64,000 bases of DNA from Pseudomonas sp. PSKL.D1 (GCF_028898945.1 NZ_CP118607.1:3520001-3584000); one strand, 5' to 3'. Numbered from the stretch's first letter, positions 42,722 through 52,243 are shown. The notes: generated by a model from the sequence alone, not told the origin. Program-made: numbers and translations.

Positions 42722-43264
42722 TTGCCCAGCCACCCCACCCGCCATACCATCGCCCGCCAGTGGCAACTGCTCAAGTTGTTGCCCGACCGCCATCCCGGCA
42801 AAACCTCCCAGCAACTGCAGGCCGCACTGGCCAAGGTTGGCCACAAGACCAGCAAGCGCACGGTCGAGCGGGACCTGAACGAGTTGGCCAGCCTGTTTGC
42901 GCTGCAATGCAACAACAAGGGCATGCCCTATGGCTGGTACTGGCAACCGGGCCTGAGCCTGGGCGAAGCGCAGCAACTGCAGCCGGATGTGCTCACGCCA
43001 TCCGAGCACATCGAACTGCGCGCTTGGGTGGACGATGCCTTGGCCCGACGCCTGGAAGACCAGCCCTTGTCCGATGACATGCGCCTGGACCCGCAAGCCG
43101 AAGGCGGCGCAACGCTTGATGCCACGGTCGAGGACAGCCGGGCGCTGATGGGCTGGCTGCTGTCCCAGGCCGGTTCCATTCAGGTACAAGCGCCGGAGGC
43201 GCTGCGGGTGGCGGTAGTGCAGCAGTTGCGCCAGAGCCTGGCGCTGCATGACGAACCCTGCTGA
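42722..43264 (+). CDS. Short DeoR/WYL-like transcriptional regulator
   Basis: A 180-residue protein with an N-terminal helix-turn-helix of the DeoR/YafY type (ARQWQLLKLLPDRHPGKTSQ and KTSKRTVERDLNELASLF) and only part of the WYL-like C-terminal domain (PYGWYWQPG, WLLSQAGSIQVQAPEAL). It is shorter than typical WYL regulators of about 300 residues. Start choice is uncertain: TTG 42722 has AAGGA at 42707-42711; ATG 42692 would add ten residues. No target is evident. Confidence 0.75.
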   Translation: MPSHPTRHTIARQWQLLKLLPDRHPGKTSQQLQAALAKVGHKTSKRTVERDLNELASLFALQCNNKGMPYGWYWQPGLSLGEAQQLQPDVLTPSEHIELRAWVDDALARRLEDQPLSDDMRLDPQAEGGATLDATVEDSRALMGWLLSQAGSIQVQAPEALRVAVVQQLRQSLALHDEPC

Positions 43265-43270
43265 GCAGCG

Positions 43271-44005
43271 TCAGGACGGCAACACCGGCGAACGGCGCCG
43301 CGCCAGGCAAGCATACGCCAGCCCAAGCACGCTGAACGTCAGTACGCCTATCAGCACAACCAACTCACGGCTGTAACGGGCCATTAGCGCCGAAAAGCCG
43401 GTGTATTCGCGGTAAACCTGCACATCCGCGACCCCGTCGGCATGGCTGATGCTGGTGCCACCCTGACGGATTTGCGAGTAATCCGCATCGAAATACACCC
43501 ACACTTTGCAGGCCCCGCCCTGCTCGATGGCCGGTATTTCCACCAAGGCGGTGGGCGCCTCGATGATACGGTCGTTGCCCTGGGCATCGCGCACCTGCAC
43601 CAGGCCTTTGGCCGGCAGGCGGATTTTCACCTCGCGCACCTCGCGCTCACCCGTGTTGCGCAGGTCGATGACCAACCCTGTACGATGGTCCACCAGCCCC
43701 GCTTCGAACGGTTTGGCGAACAACTGGGCATACGGCGCCTGAGCCAGTTCGATCAGCCGATCCACCTGGTCCTGGGTCAGTTCCCCGCGACCAATGCTGT
43801 TGATGCGCGGCTGAAGTTGCTCGTACTTGAGCTGCTCGTTGGTTTTGCTGATGCGCTCGCTGAACTGGCTTGGGTAGGTGAGGTAGGCGTAGGTCAGGGA
43901 AGCTTCAAGGCGCGCGTCATCCTTGAGCAGCGCATACGCCACCAGCAAGACCATCAGGCCAAGCAGCAGGGCGACGAGAAGTTTGCCGACTTTGTCCCAA
44001 CTCAA
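43271..44005 (-). CDS. Inner-membrane protein with two membrane segments and a periplasmic domain
   Basis: A 244-residue protein of unknown family. Membrane segments lie near residues 7-28 (KLLVALLLGLMVLLVAYALL) and 215-235 (LVVLIGVLTFSVLGLAYACL), enclosing about 185 residues with beta-rich stretches (GLVIDLRNTGEREVREVKIR). I start at TTG 44005, which follows AAGGA; a frame from ATG 44062 also exists. It is convergent with the WYL-like gene and follows a TauE/SafE gene on the same strand after 80 bases. Confidence 0.7.
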   Translation of the reverse strand: MSWDKVGKLLVALLLGLMVLLVAYALLKDDARLEASLTYAYLTYPSQFSERISKTNEQLKYEQLQPRINSIGRGELTQDQVDRLIELAQAPYAQLFAKPFEAGLVDHRTGLVIDLRNTGEREVREVKIRLPAKGLVQVRDAQGNDRIIEAPTALVEIPAIEQGGACKVWVYFDADYSQIRQGGTSISHADGVADVQVYREYTGFSALMARYSRELVVLIGVLTFSVLGLAYACLARRRSPVLPS

Positions 44006-44085
44006 CGGTGTAATTCCTTCTGCCACGACAAGGAAACATGCAAGCGGCCCAAAGGGTGCCAAGTTCGCAGCCGCCAGGCAAGCAC

Positions 44086-44829
44086 TCAGCGGTTGAGCAG
44101 CACGGGTAACGATGCCATCAGCATGGCGATACCCGACAACGTCAGCAAACCCAGCACCACACGGCGGAAGGTCAGGTCGCTGATGCCCAGATACACTCGC
44201 GTGCCGAGCATCGCGGGCAGCGCCATGGCCAGCAAAACCACGCCGAACGACGGCAGCATGTCCGTGGTAACCACACCGGTGCCCAGGTAGGTGAGCATGG
44301 TAACGGCCAGCATCGACAGGTTGAAGTTCTGGATCACCGCGCGCTGGGTGTCGCGCTCAAAGCCGCGCAACGTGCACCAAAGCGTAGGCACCGTCCCGGT
44401 GAACCCGCCGATACCGCCCAGCGCCCCTCCCACCATGCCCACCGCGCCATCGGCCAGGCGATTGCCCCGCAGCCTGGGCAGGCGCGGGGCCAACAGCATC
44501 AAGGGGCACCACAGCACCAGCAAGGTGCCGAACACGGCCTTGAACCACAGCATGTCGAGGTAAGGCAGCACCCACACGCCCAAAGGGATGCCGGCCAGGC
44601 CGCCCAGCACGAACGGCCACAGCAGCGGCCAACTGAAGCCCCGGCGCACGCTGAACACGGCGATCAGCTGGCCGGTGAGGCTGCCGAACACCGTGAGCGA
44701 AGCCGCCAGGCGCGGCTCCAGGCCCCAGGCCCAGAACGACATGGCGACCATGCCGAAGGCAAAACCGGAAAGGCCTTGGACGAAGCCTGCGACGATGGCG
44801 CCGAGGGCGATCAGGGTCAGCGATTCCAT
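44086..44829 (-). CDS. TauE/SafE family sulfite/organosulfonate exporter-type permease
   Basis: A 247-residue membrane protein with about eight hydrophobic segments and the family motif GFVQGLSGFAFGMVAMSFWAW and GALGGIGGFTGTVPTLW. TauE/SafE members move sulfite, sulfoacetate or similar anions. The substrate is unknown. ATG 44829 is preferred over an in-frame TTG six bases earlier. The low-GC ATPase-HNH cassette starts 175 bases away on the other strand. Confidence 0.88.
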   Translation of the reverse strand: MESLTLIALGAIVAGFVQGLSGFAFGMVAMSFWAWGLEPRLAASLTVFGSLTGQLIAVFSVRRGFSWPLLWPFVLGGLAGIPLGVWVLPYLDMLWFKAVFGTLLVLWCPLMLLAPRLPRLRGNRLADGAVGMVGGALGGIGGFTGTVPTLWCTLRGFERDTQRAVIQNFNLSMLAVTMLTYLGTGVVTTDMLPSFGVVLLAMALPAMLGTRVYLGISDLTFRRVVLGLLTLSGIAMLMASLPVLLNR

Positions 44830-45003
44830 GATCAAACGTCACACATTCATTGAAGATGGCTGGAGCATGACGGCTTCGATTTGCCTCGTCCACCGCCTGA
44901 ATGGTATCAATACGCCACCTCTACCAGCATTCATAATTTCCGGGCCTTCCTGGCTCGGCGGAATTGATACTGCCGTTTTTTTCAGCGCAGCCGGACGCCA
45001 CAT

Positions 45004-47283
45004 ATGTATTACGACACTCGCGATATACGCTCAAACACGCTTCTGAAGAAGGCCAGGAAAGACAATGCCTATTTAATAGCTGCAGAAACAGCGGACTACT
45101 GGTTGGCGTGCCTATACATCGGGTCATATCTGGCAAAAACCAATCAAACTATTGCTCAAGGCTTCGAAGATAGCGCAGAGCAAGTCCGAGAAATTCATAG
45201 CACCCTTAAAGAATTGCTACCCCCTGTCGACCTTGACCTTGTCTCCCGAACACACCAGGCATTACGCCACCACTTATCAAACGCAAGTAACGCTGAATTG
45301 ATAAATCTTATCAACTTCATCGCCGACCAGTTGATAAGCACTCGCATTGGCATTGACTACCGACACTGCAAAATTGTTTCAGGGTTTGCCGGCCCACTCT
45401 TTAACAACACACCTTTCGACATCATCGATTACTTCCCAAACACTGCCGACCTTTCCGTAGGTGTACGTTCACAAGGCATTAAATATTCTTTCTTGATGTC
45501 GGGACACATCGACAGAATTCATAAACTTCTAATCACACTAAAATTGCACTGCCACGATATTACCGCTCGTTTTACCCACCCCCTTGACAGTCTGCCGACA
45601 CCCACTAGCAACACAGCATACCTATTAAACTCCCCATCACAGCAGGTTCACTACAACAGTTCACCCAACAAAACCAACAGCCTCTCATCAGTAGAAGCTT
45701 ATTTAGCACTGTCAGACCGTACCAAAACTAGGGGATTCTATATCCTCGCGCTCACCAGCATGAGTGCAAATTCAAAAACCACCCAGCGCCTATGGAATCC
45801 TTACAGTGAAAACATAGAGGCCATCATTGCGTTCGACAGCTACCACCAAAACAGCATAAAGAAATTCCTAATCCTCATCATAAACAATAACGCCCCCGAC
45901 AACAAAAAACGATTATACATCAACGTCTCCAACAGCCCCGCGCTCCGTTCGCTGGACGCCATTGAACGAAGCATGCTGGCTGCTTCCATTTATTTAACAT
46001 GGAAGTCCGGGCGCGTTGACATCGGCGGGATGACTCCAAGAGTTGCCAGCGCTTTCAACAGCCAATTCAAAAATGGATATCGTGACATCAATGGATTATG
46101 TCGCGCCACCCACAGAACCACGGACTACAACAAGCACCTGTTCAAGCCCAGTCACTACGTCAATTTTTCGACACAAAACGGAATGGGCAATGACATCAAC
46201 AGCGCCACGATAATGGAACAGTTGAGACGTGACGCCGCGCAATGCATTTACGTGATCGGCAACAACGGCGCGGGTAAAAGCTTGCTGCTAGGCGCAGTTG
46301 CCGATCAGCTCATCGCCGCCAAGAAATCATCCACAGGAATCACCTTCTCTCAATCCCATCGTTTCCCCAAACCCAAGACTGACGAATATTTTACATCCAT
46401 CAGCTCACTGCATAACTCCCGCCCTTCACGCCAACACGACATTCCTGGCTTATTTGCCAAATTATTCTGCACTGTCGATAAGCTTAAAACCTTACTAGCG
46501 TGCCTCACCCACCTCGACTTTACGGAACAACTTTATCTTGGGCCCAAGTCCTACTCGAACGCTCACGCCACCATCGACCTCGATGCGCTCATCGCGCTGA
46601 CCGCTGATGTAGAGGAGAATATTAATAACCTGACAGACTTACACCATGAAGCCTTCACGCTGATTTTGGTGAAAAAGAATGATCCGGATCGATACACATT
46701 TTTCTCAGAGCTCAGCTCGGGCGAGCGGAACATCATTACATTGCTCACACTATCCCTTGAGTACGCTCAACGCGGATCAACGCTGCTGCTTGACGAGCCC
46801 GAAATCAGCCTGCATGTCAGCTGGCAACAGAAGTTGCCTAAAATACTCGGCCTCATCGCCCAGTCGCAAGGCACCTCAATTGTCTGCGCAACCCACTCCC
46901 CACTACTCATTTCGAGTGCACCGACGCTCGACACCCATTGCTATTCACTAAATATCGGAGAACTGAACTACATCCCTCCTGAAAGAAGACGCTCTGTGGA
47001 AACATCACTTTTATCTATTTTTGACACTTATACACCACTCAACAAAGAAGTGTATGAACGTTGCGCCAGATTGATCGCGAAGACCATTCAAAATAAAAAC
47101 AGCGAGTCATCAAGCGGCAAGATCGAACTGATTGATGCTATCAACGAATTGACTGAGCTGGAAACAACGGTATCGGAAACTTCGAGCGTCGAGCACGATG
47201 AGCGCTTCCATAGTGATCTTGAACTCATCAGAAAAGCACGCACCGCAATCACCGCCGTTTATGATGAAATACGCCATGTCTAG
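45004..47283 (+). CDS. AAA/ABC-type ATPase of a putative antiphage module (PtuA/OLD-like core with long N-terminal extension)
   Basis: A 759-residue protein. The nucleotide-binding core has Walker A GNNGAGKS at residues 419-426, the ABC signature LSSGERN at 570-576, Walker B LLLDEPEISLH with D597/E598, and the switch histidine in ATHSPLLIS (about 631). This is the SMC/Rad50/OLD-like arrangement found in PtuA-type defence ATPases. About 400 residues precede Walker A with no motif I recognise; ordinary PtuA proteins have Walker A near the N-terminus. The ATG at 45004 is fixed by an upstream in-frame stop, and no strong ribosome-binding site is seen. GC content is far below the neighbours. The HNH gene overlaps its end by eight bases. 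Confidence 0.85.
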   Translation: MYYDTRDIRSNTLLKKARKDNAYLIAAETADYWLACLYIGSYLAKTNQTIAQGFEDSAEQVREIHSTLKELLPPVDLDLVSRTHQALRHHLSNASNAELINLINFIADQLISTRIGIDYRHCKIVSGFAGPLFNNTPFDIIDYFPNTADLSVGVRSQGIKYSFLMSGHIDRIHKLLITLKLHCHDITARFTHPLDSLPTPTSNTAYLLNSPSQQVHYNSSPNKTNSLSSVEAYLALSDRTKTRGFYILALTSMSANSKTTQRLWNPYSENIEAIIAFDSYHQNSIKKFLILIINNNAPDNKKRLYINVSNSPALRSLDAIERSMLAASIYLTWKSGRVDIGGMTPRVASAFNSQFKNGYRDINGLCRATHRTTDYNKHLFKPSHYVNFSTQNGMGNDINSATIMEQLRRDAAQCIYVIGNNGAGKSLLLGAVADQLIAAKKSSTGITFSQSHRFPKPKTDEYFTSISSLHNSRPSRQHDIPGLFAKLFCTVDKLKTLLACLTHLDFTEQLYLGPKSYSNAHATIDLDALIALTADVEENINNLTDLHHEAFTLILVKKNDPDRYTFFSELSSGERNIITLLTLSLEYAQRGSTLLLDEPEISLHVSWQQKLPKILGLIAQSQGTSIVCATHSPLLISSAPTLDTHCYSLNIGELNYIPPERRRSVETSLLSIFDTYTPLNKEVYERCARLIAKTIQNKNSESSSGKIELIDAINELTELETTVSETSSVEHDERFHSDLELIRKARTAITAVYDEIRHV

Positions 47284-48085
47284 ATATAGAACGCTGGACA
47301 AAGCGGGAATTCGAGCACTTTTGGAAAAATACAAATCCAGCTTCAGCTCTGGCCCTCTTGACTACCCATCAACAAAAGCGTGCCTTGATGAAATGACAGC
47401 GCTTGCACTGGAAGAGTTCAAGAGTCGTCAATCAGGCGGCGGCATTCAAACGGACTCTTTATGGAGCGACTTCTACAACTATATACACGCTGATAACGCC
47501 TCGATCACGGGACAAGCCATTCGTAATCATATTCGAAAAATCATTGAAGAAGAACAAAACAACCAGTGCTGTTACTGCCGGCGGCCGCTGTTCAACAACG
47601 CACATGCCAAGCCTATCGAACACATTCTTCCTCACAGCAAATTCGTACAACACACCTTCAACATTCTTAACCTCATCATTGCGTGCGTGGATTGCAATGC
47701 AAAGAAAAGTGACCACGTCTGGAGTCAACACGAAGCGACCTTTAGGCGCTTCCGGCACTACCCGCCGGCTCGATTGTTCGAGGACCTCTTTCACCCTCGC
47801 TTTCACCGGTACGATGAGCACGTAAAGTTTATTCGCGTCCAGTCAAATTACCACTGCATCTCCATCTACACAGGTCTCACTGAACAAGGCAGAAACCTGT
47901 GCAAAAACTTACTTACTCACATCTCAAAGCTTGAAGTTTTTGTGAGCGCAAATTCTGACCTGAAGACGCATATTCAAACCATCTACAACCATGAGGCGCA
48001 TGACAATTCTGCCGCCGAAGCTGCCATCAAAGAATTCCAGATCGCATTCCAGAACGCGACTGAGTCCATTCTGGAAAACATTTGA
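47276..48085 (+). CDS. HNH endonuclease (PtuB-like) of a putative antiphage module
   Basis: A 269-residue protein. Residues 98-101 (CCYC) and 137-140 (CVDC) are zinc-binding cysteine pairs, and IEHILPHSK at 114-122 holds the catalytic histidine of the HNH fold. The order CxxC, H, N, CxxC, N-K-K matches the HNH nucleases of Septu/retron-associated PtuB proteins. It begins at ATG 47276 inside the ATPase stop region, so both proteins are made from one transcript. The C-terminal 100 residues are helical and unassigned. It is expected to cut nucleic acid when the ATPase senses infection; this is inference. Confidence 0.83.
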   Translation: MSRYRTLDKAGIRALLEKYKSSFSSGPLDYPSTKACLDEMTALALEEFKSRQSGGGIQTDSLWSDFYNYIHADNASITGQAIRNHIRKIIEEEQNNQCCYCRRPLFNNAHAKPIEHILPHSKFVQHTFNILNLIIACVDCNAKKSDHVWSQHEATFRRFRHYPPARLFEDLFHPRFHRYDEHVKFIRVQSNYHCISIYTGLTEQGRNLCKNLLTHISKLEVFVSANSDLKTHIQTIYNHEAHDNSAAEAAIKEFQIAFQNATESILENI

Positions 48086-48098
48086 GCGAGAGCGCTTG

Positions 48099-48133
48099 TA
48101 CTGAGCCCCTGCAACAGGCGGCTCAGTATCTTT
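48099..48133 (+). terminator. Intrinsic terminator of the ATPase-HNH cassette
   Basis: TACTGAGCC (48099-48107) and GGCTCAGTA (48120-48128) form a nine-bp stem followed by TCTTT. It lies 14 bases after the HNH stop codon and closes the low-GC insert. Confidence 0.7.
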
Positions 48134-48137
48134 GCAG

Positions 48138-49376
48138 TTAGATCAAGCGCTCAACCACCGCCTGCGTACGCCGCATCAGCACCTTGCCCGCACGAATGGA
48201 CACCAACGCATACCCCTGGCTGCGGATCATCTCGTAATCATCCGGCGCCGACAGCACCAGCAGGTTGGCCGGCCGCCCCACTTCGATACCGTAACGCTCG
48301 CCCAGGTTCAGCGTGCGCGCGCTGTTGTCGGTGATCAGGTCCAGCGAACGCTGGATGTCTTCGTAACCCAGCATATGGCAGATGTGCAACCCGGCTTCCA
48401 GCACGCGCAGGATGTTGCCGTTGCCCAGCGGGTACCACGGGTCGACAATCGAGTCCTGGCCGAAGCACACATTGATCCCGGCCCGGTCCAGTTCGCCCAC
48501 GCGGGTCACGCCACGACGCTTTGGCCAGGTGTCGAAACGGCCCTGCAAGTGAATGCTCTCGGTCGGGCACGAAATGAAGTTGATGCCCGAGCGTTTGAGC
48601 AGGCGGAACAGCTTGGAGCAATAGGCGTTGTCATAGGAGCCCATGGCCGTGGTGTGGCTGGCAGTCACCATGGCGCCCATGCCGCGCACCCGCGCCTCTT
48701 CGGCCAGCACCTCCAGGAAGCGCGACTGCGGGTCGTCGGTTTCGTCGCAGTGCACGTCCACCAGGCAGCCGGTGCGCTCGGCCAGGTCCATCAGGAACTT
48801 GATCGACGACACGCCCTGGTCACGGGTGTTTTCAAAATGCGGAATGCCGCCAACCACATCGGCACCCAGGGCCACCGCTTCGGTCATCAGGGCGCGGCCG
48901 TTGTCATAGCTTTCGATGCCTTCCTGCGGGAAGGCGACGATTTGCAGGTCGATCAGGTGGCGTACTTCTTCACGCACCTCGACCATCGCCTTGAGCGCGG
49001 TCAGAGTCGGGTCGGTGACGTCAACGTGGGTACGCACGTGCTGGATGCCGTGGTCCACCAGCATGCCGATAGTCTTGGTGGCGCGGGTCTTGATGTCGTC
49101 ATGGGTGGTCATGGCCTTGCGCTCGGCCCAGCGCTCGATGCCCTCGAACAGCGTGCCGCTCATGTTCCAGTTCGGCTCGCCGGCGGTCAGGGTGGCATCC
49201 AGATGGATGTGCGGTTCGACGAAGGGTGCCACCACGAGGTTCTGTTTGGCGTCGATGTCTTCAGCGGTGGCTGCCACGACCTCGGCCTGTGGATGGATGG
49301 CGGCAATGCGCTCGCCGGTCAGTTCGATGCGGTACAGCCCGGGTTTGCCACGCAGGCGGGCGTTGAGGATGTTCAT
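48138..49376 (-). CDS. codA: Cytosine deaminase
   Basis: A 412-residue cytosolic amidohydrolase. Metal-binding and active-site motifs are [37 protein letters not shown] and [16 protein letters not shown], as in E. coli CodA. It hydrolyses cytosine to uracil and ammonia for pyrimidine salvage and nitrogen supply. It is the last gene of codB-pucR-codA, six bases after pucR. Its stop is 53 bases from the HNH stop of the convergent cassette. Confidence 0.95.
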   Translation of the reverse strand: MNILNARLRGKPGLYRIELTGERIAAIHPQAEVVAATAEDIDAKQNLVVAPFVEPHIHLDATLTAGEPNWNMSGTLFEGIERWAERKAMTTHDDIKTRATKTIGMLVDHGIQHVRTHVDVTDPTLTALKAMVEVREEVRHLIDLQIVAFPQEGIESYDNGRALMTEAVALGADVVGGIPHFENTRDQGVSSIKFLMDLAERTGCLVDVHCDETDDPQSRFLEVLAEEARVRGMGAMVTASHTTAMGSYDNAYCSKLFRLLKRSGINFISCPTESIHLQGRFDTWPKRRGVTRVGELDRAGINVCFGQDSIVDPWYPLGNGNILRVLEAGLHICHMLGYEDIQRSLDLITDNSARTLNLGERYGIEVGRPANLLVLSAPDDYEMIRSQGYALVSIRAGKVLMRRTQAVVERLI

Positions 49377-49382
49377 CAGGCG

Positions 49383-50600
49383 TTACTCCTTGTTATTGGT
49401 TTCGCTCATGCGCCAGATCAGCAGTGCGACGGCGGCATTCATGCGAAACAGAGGGTCTTCGAGCGAGAGGCCGCTCAGTTGTTCGATACGCTGCATGCGC
49501 TGGTTGACGGTGTTGCGGTGCAGGCCCAGGCGCTGGGCGGCGCGCTGGCCGTTGCCGTTCTCGACCAGCAGTGCGTCAAGGGTGTGCAACAGTGCATGCG
49601 GGTGTTTGCGGCCGGTTTCGATCAGCGGGCCGAGGGTCTGGGCCACGAACGCGTCGATCACCGTGCGGTCGCCAATGCCCTGCAGCAGGCGCAACACGCC
49701 CAGCTCACTGAAGTCGCACAGGCCAGTGGCCGGGCGCAGGTTGTGCGCCACGTCCAGCGCCTGGCGGGCTTCGTTCAGGGCCTGGCGGTAATGCGCACAA
49801 TCATGGGCTGTGCTCGACAGGCCCATGAACAGCTGCATTTCACCGGCAGGCCCGGCCAACTGCCGGTGCAGCCGTGCCAATGCCTCGCGCAGGTCGGGCT
49901 GCTCGGGCAGCAGCAGGATGAACAGGTCGCCTGGCAACAAGGCGCTCATGGCGCCCGGCTGCCGTCGGCACCAGGCATCGAGGTGGTCTTCCACGGCTTG
50001 GCGGGCCTGTTGCCACAGGCGCTCGCCCTGCTCCGGCCCATGCCGCTGGAACATCGCCTCGACTGCCGACAGGCGCAGGGCCACCACCCGCTGCGGCTGG
50101 TCCAGCGGCAACTGCAGGTGCGCCGCGCGCTGGCGGGCGATGGCCAGGCTTGGGTAGTCGCCGGTCAGCAACTGCCCAAGGATGTCATGCCGCGAACGCC
50201 GGGCCTGGCCCATCTGTACCAGCGCGGTGCCGATCAGGTGGGTCACCACCACCATTTTCAACGCGTAGGGCTGCTCAATCAGCGGCAGGCCCAGTTGCTC
50301 GGCGCGGTCGATGACCCGTTGCGGGATGCGCTGGATGTAGCTGTCGCCGGTGAGGATCACCAACCCGGCAATGCCCACTGCGTCGCCGTCCTCGACCAGG
50401 CTGAGCAGGTTGGCCTCGCCGCGCGGGTGGTTGATGCCGGTGACAAACACCAGTTCACCGCCCATCACCCACTCGGCGATGCCCTCGTTCTCGGCCACGT
50501 ACGACCACCGCACCGTGCGCTGCAGGTTACGTGCGCCAGCGCGCACGGCCATCACCTCCAGCCCCGGCAGGCTCAGCAGCTCCTCCAGTGCCAGGCTCAC
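49383..50600 (-). CDS. PucR family transcriptional regulator
   Basis: A 405-residue regulator with an N-terminal purine catabolism PucR domain at about residues 5-125 (LPGLEVMAVRAG, ELVFVTGINHPRGE), a GGDEF-like central region and a C-terminal PucR helix-turn-helix at about 330-395 (NGQRAAQRLGLHRNTVNQRM). PucR-type proteins control purine or pyrimidine use. Here the gene lies inside the cytosine operon (overlapping codB by four bases, six bases from codA), so it probably regulates that operon. Confidence 0.92.
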   Translation of the reverse strand: MSLALEELLSLPGLEVMAVRAGARNLQRTVRWSYVAENEGIAEWVMGGELVFVTGINHPRGEANLLSLVEDGDAVGIAGLVILTGDSYIQRIPQRVIDRAEQLGLPLIEQPYALKMVVVTHLIGTALVQMGQARRSRHDILGQLLTGDYPSLAIARQRAAHLQLPLDQPQRVVALRLSAVEAMFQRHGPEQGERLWQQARQAVEDHLDAWCRRQPGAMSALLPGDLFILLLPEQPDLREALARLHRQLAGPAGEMQLFMGLSSTAHDCAHYRQALNEARQALDVAHNLRPATGLCDFSELGVLRLLQGIGDRTVIDAFVAQTLGPLIETGRKHPHALLHTLDALLVENGNGQRAAQRLGLHRNTVNQRMQRIEQLSGLSLEDPLFRMNAAVALLIWRMSETNNKE

Positions 50601-51862
50601 GATTCAGCCGGCTCCCGCAGGGCGAGCTGGCGGCGCCCGCCAAGCTCCAGCAGCACGATGTAGCACAGCGCCGAAGCACCGATACCCACCAGCGGCGCAA
50701 CCCACGGCGAGGCATACGCCAGCACCGCGCCCACGGCGTAGGCCACCAGCCCGATGACGTTGTAACGTGGCAGGCTTACGGCGGCCAATGCCGGGTACTT
50801 GCCACGATGGCGGTACCAGAAGTCGGCCATGATCACCCCGCCCACCGGCGGGATGATCGAGCCCAGCAGCACCAGGAACGGGATCAGCATTTCATACATG
50901 CCACCCACCGCCAGCACGATACCCGCAGCGGCGGCCACCAGCGTCATGGTACGGCGGCGTTCGCTGCGTATCAGATGGCAGGCGGCGGCCGATACGTTGT
51001 AGATGGTCGGGCCCTGAATGGTCCACAGGTTCAGGCACAGCATCACCACGGCCGCGAACGAAAGGCCTTGCAGCATCATGACTTCGACGATATCCGCCTG
51101 TTGGTAGACCATCGCGCACCACGCCCCGGCCACCACCATCAGGCCATTGCCGAGCAAGAAGGCCACCACGCTGGCCGTCACTGCCACGCGGCCGCTGCGC
51201 GACAAGCGCGTCCAGTTGGTGGCCTGGGTGGCGCCGCTGGCAAAGGTGCCGAAGACCATGGTCACCGCGGCCGAGAAGGTCATGGTTTCATTGGGCACCA
51301 GTGCTGCCAGTTGCTGCAGGCCGCCCACGTGGCGGGTGGCAATGATCATGGAGATCACCAGCAGCACGAACATCAACGGCACCGACACCCGCGACAGCAG
51401 GTCCAGCCCCTTGAAGCCAATGATCGCCGTCAGGCTGAAGCCCAGGCCGAACAGCACCATCAACGGCACCGTGTAGCCTTCGGCCAGGCCGAGCATTTTC
51501 ACCAGCACGATGGCCACAGTGGCGGTGCCCCAGGCGTACCAGCCCAGTTCGGCAAAGCCCAGCAAGAAGTCCGAAAGGCGGCTACCGGCTTCGCCAAAGC
51601 AGAAGCGCCCCATGAGTACGGTGTTCAGGCCGCTGCGTGAGGCGATGAACGCCAGCGCTGCGGCATACAGGGCCAGCAAGGTGTTGCCGATGGCGGCAAT
51701 CCACAGCATGTCGACGAAATTGAAGGCCATGCCGAGCTTGCCGCCGGCGAACATGGTGCCGGTGAAGAAGGTAAAGCTGAACAGCACCATCGCAATGGGC
51801 AGCAGGCCTTTGCGTGAGGATTGAGGGGCTTCGGACAGCGGGAATTCGCTGGGGGCGGTCAT
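50597..51862 (-). CDS. codB: Cytosine permease, NCS1 family
   Basis: A 421-residue membrane protein with about 12 hydrophobic segments and NCS1 features: FFTGTMFAGGKLGMAF, the phrase IAAIGNTLLALYAAALAFIA and WTIQGPTIYNVSAAACHL. It imports cytosine and is the first gene of codB-pucR-codA. The stop overlaps the pucR start by four bases. It is closest to CodB by context; another NCS1 nucleobase permease is possible but less likely. Confidence 0.92.
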   Translation of the reverse strand: MTAPSEFPLSEAPQSSRKGLLPIAMVLFSFTFFTGTMFAGGKLGMAFNFVDMLWIAAIGNTLLALYAAALAFIASRSGLNTVLMGRFCFGEAGSRLSDFLLGFAELGWYAWGTATVAIVLVKMLGLAEGYTVPLMVLFGLGFSLTAIIGFKGLDLLSRVSVPLMFVLLVISMIIATRHVGGLQQLAALVPNETMTFSAAVTMVFGTFASGATQATNWTRLSRSGRVAVTASVVAFLLGNGLMVVAGAWCAMVYQQADIVEVMMLQGLSFAAVVMLCLNLWTIQGPTIYNVSAAACHLIRSERRRTMTLVAAAAGIVLAVGGMYEMLIPFLVLLGSIIPPVGGVIMADFWYRHRGKYPALAAVSLPRYNVIGLVAYAVGAVLAYASPWVAPLVGIGASALCYIVLLELGGRRQLALREPAES

Positions 51863-52088
51863 CTGATTGGGCTCCGTGGTGGAAGGTGGAGCTCAGTGAG
51901 CAAGATGCGGGCCGCTTCTGCCGGGGTGTGAAAACGTGAAAAAAGCAGAAGTGCGGCACATCGAAATATGTGCATCCTGCACTGCAATTCGATAAAACCA
52001 GGCAACTATGTGTGCTGAGCGACTTATTCTAAGGCACTTGTGCACCAAAGCGGGACGGAGATGGGGATTTTTTTGAATGGGAGACCGG

Positions 52089-52201
52089 GCGCCGCTCTCG
52101 CGGCGCATCGCGGATGAATCCGCTCCTACAAGGCCATGGTTGCCCGCATGGCGCTCGCCAGTAGGAGCGGATTCATCCGCGATGCGCCGCGAGAGCGGCG
52201 C
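52089..52201. repeat. Long inverted REP pair upstream of codB
   Basis: Arms of about 41 bases (52089-52129 and 52161-52201) carry GTAGGAGCGGATTCATCCGC and the flanking GATGCGCCGCGAGAGCGGCG. They surround a 31-base centre. The 381-base gap between codB and the TonB receptor gene holds this element and no gene. Confidence 0.85.
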
Positions 52202-52243
52202 TCGATCTCACAGGCGCCCAAGATCTCCGCCAAACCCCTACAC

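Noticed and set aside
44840..45003. Integrase attachment site at the left edge of the defence cassette
   Set aside because: No tRNA end, integrase or matching direct repeat at the right edge was found by eye.
45004..48085. Retron of the Ec78 type
   Set aside because: The ATPase-HNH pair resembles its effectors, but no reverse transcriptase or msr/msd-like structure is seen beside it.
48132..50663. 843-codon plus-strand frame opposite codA and pucR
   Set aside because: Antisense to two well-supported genes; it spans both with no family match.
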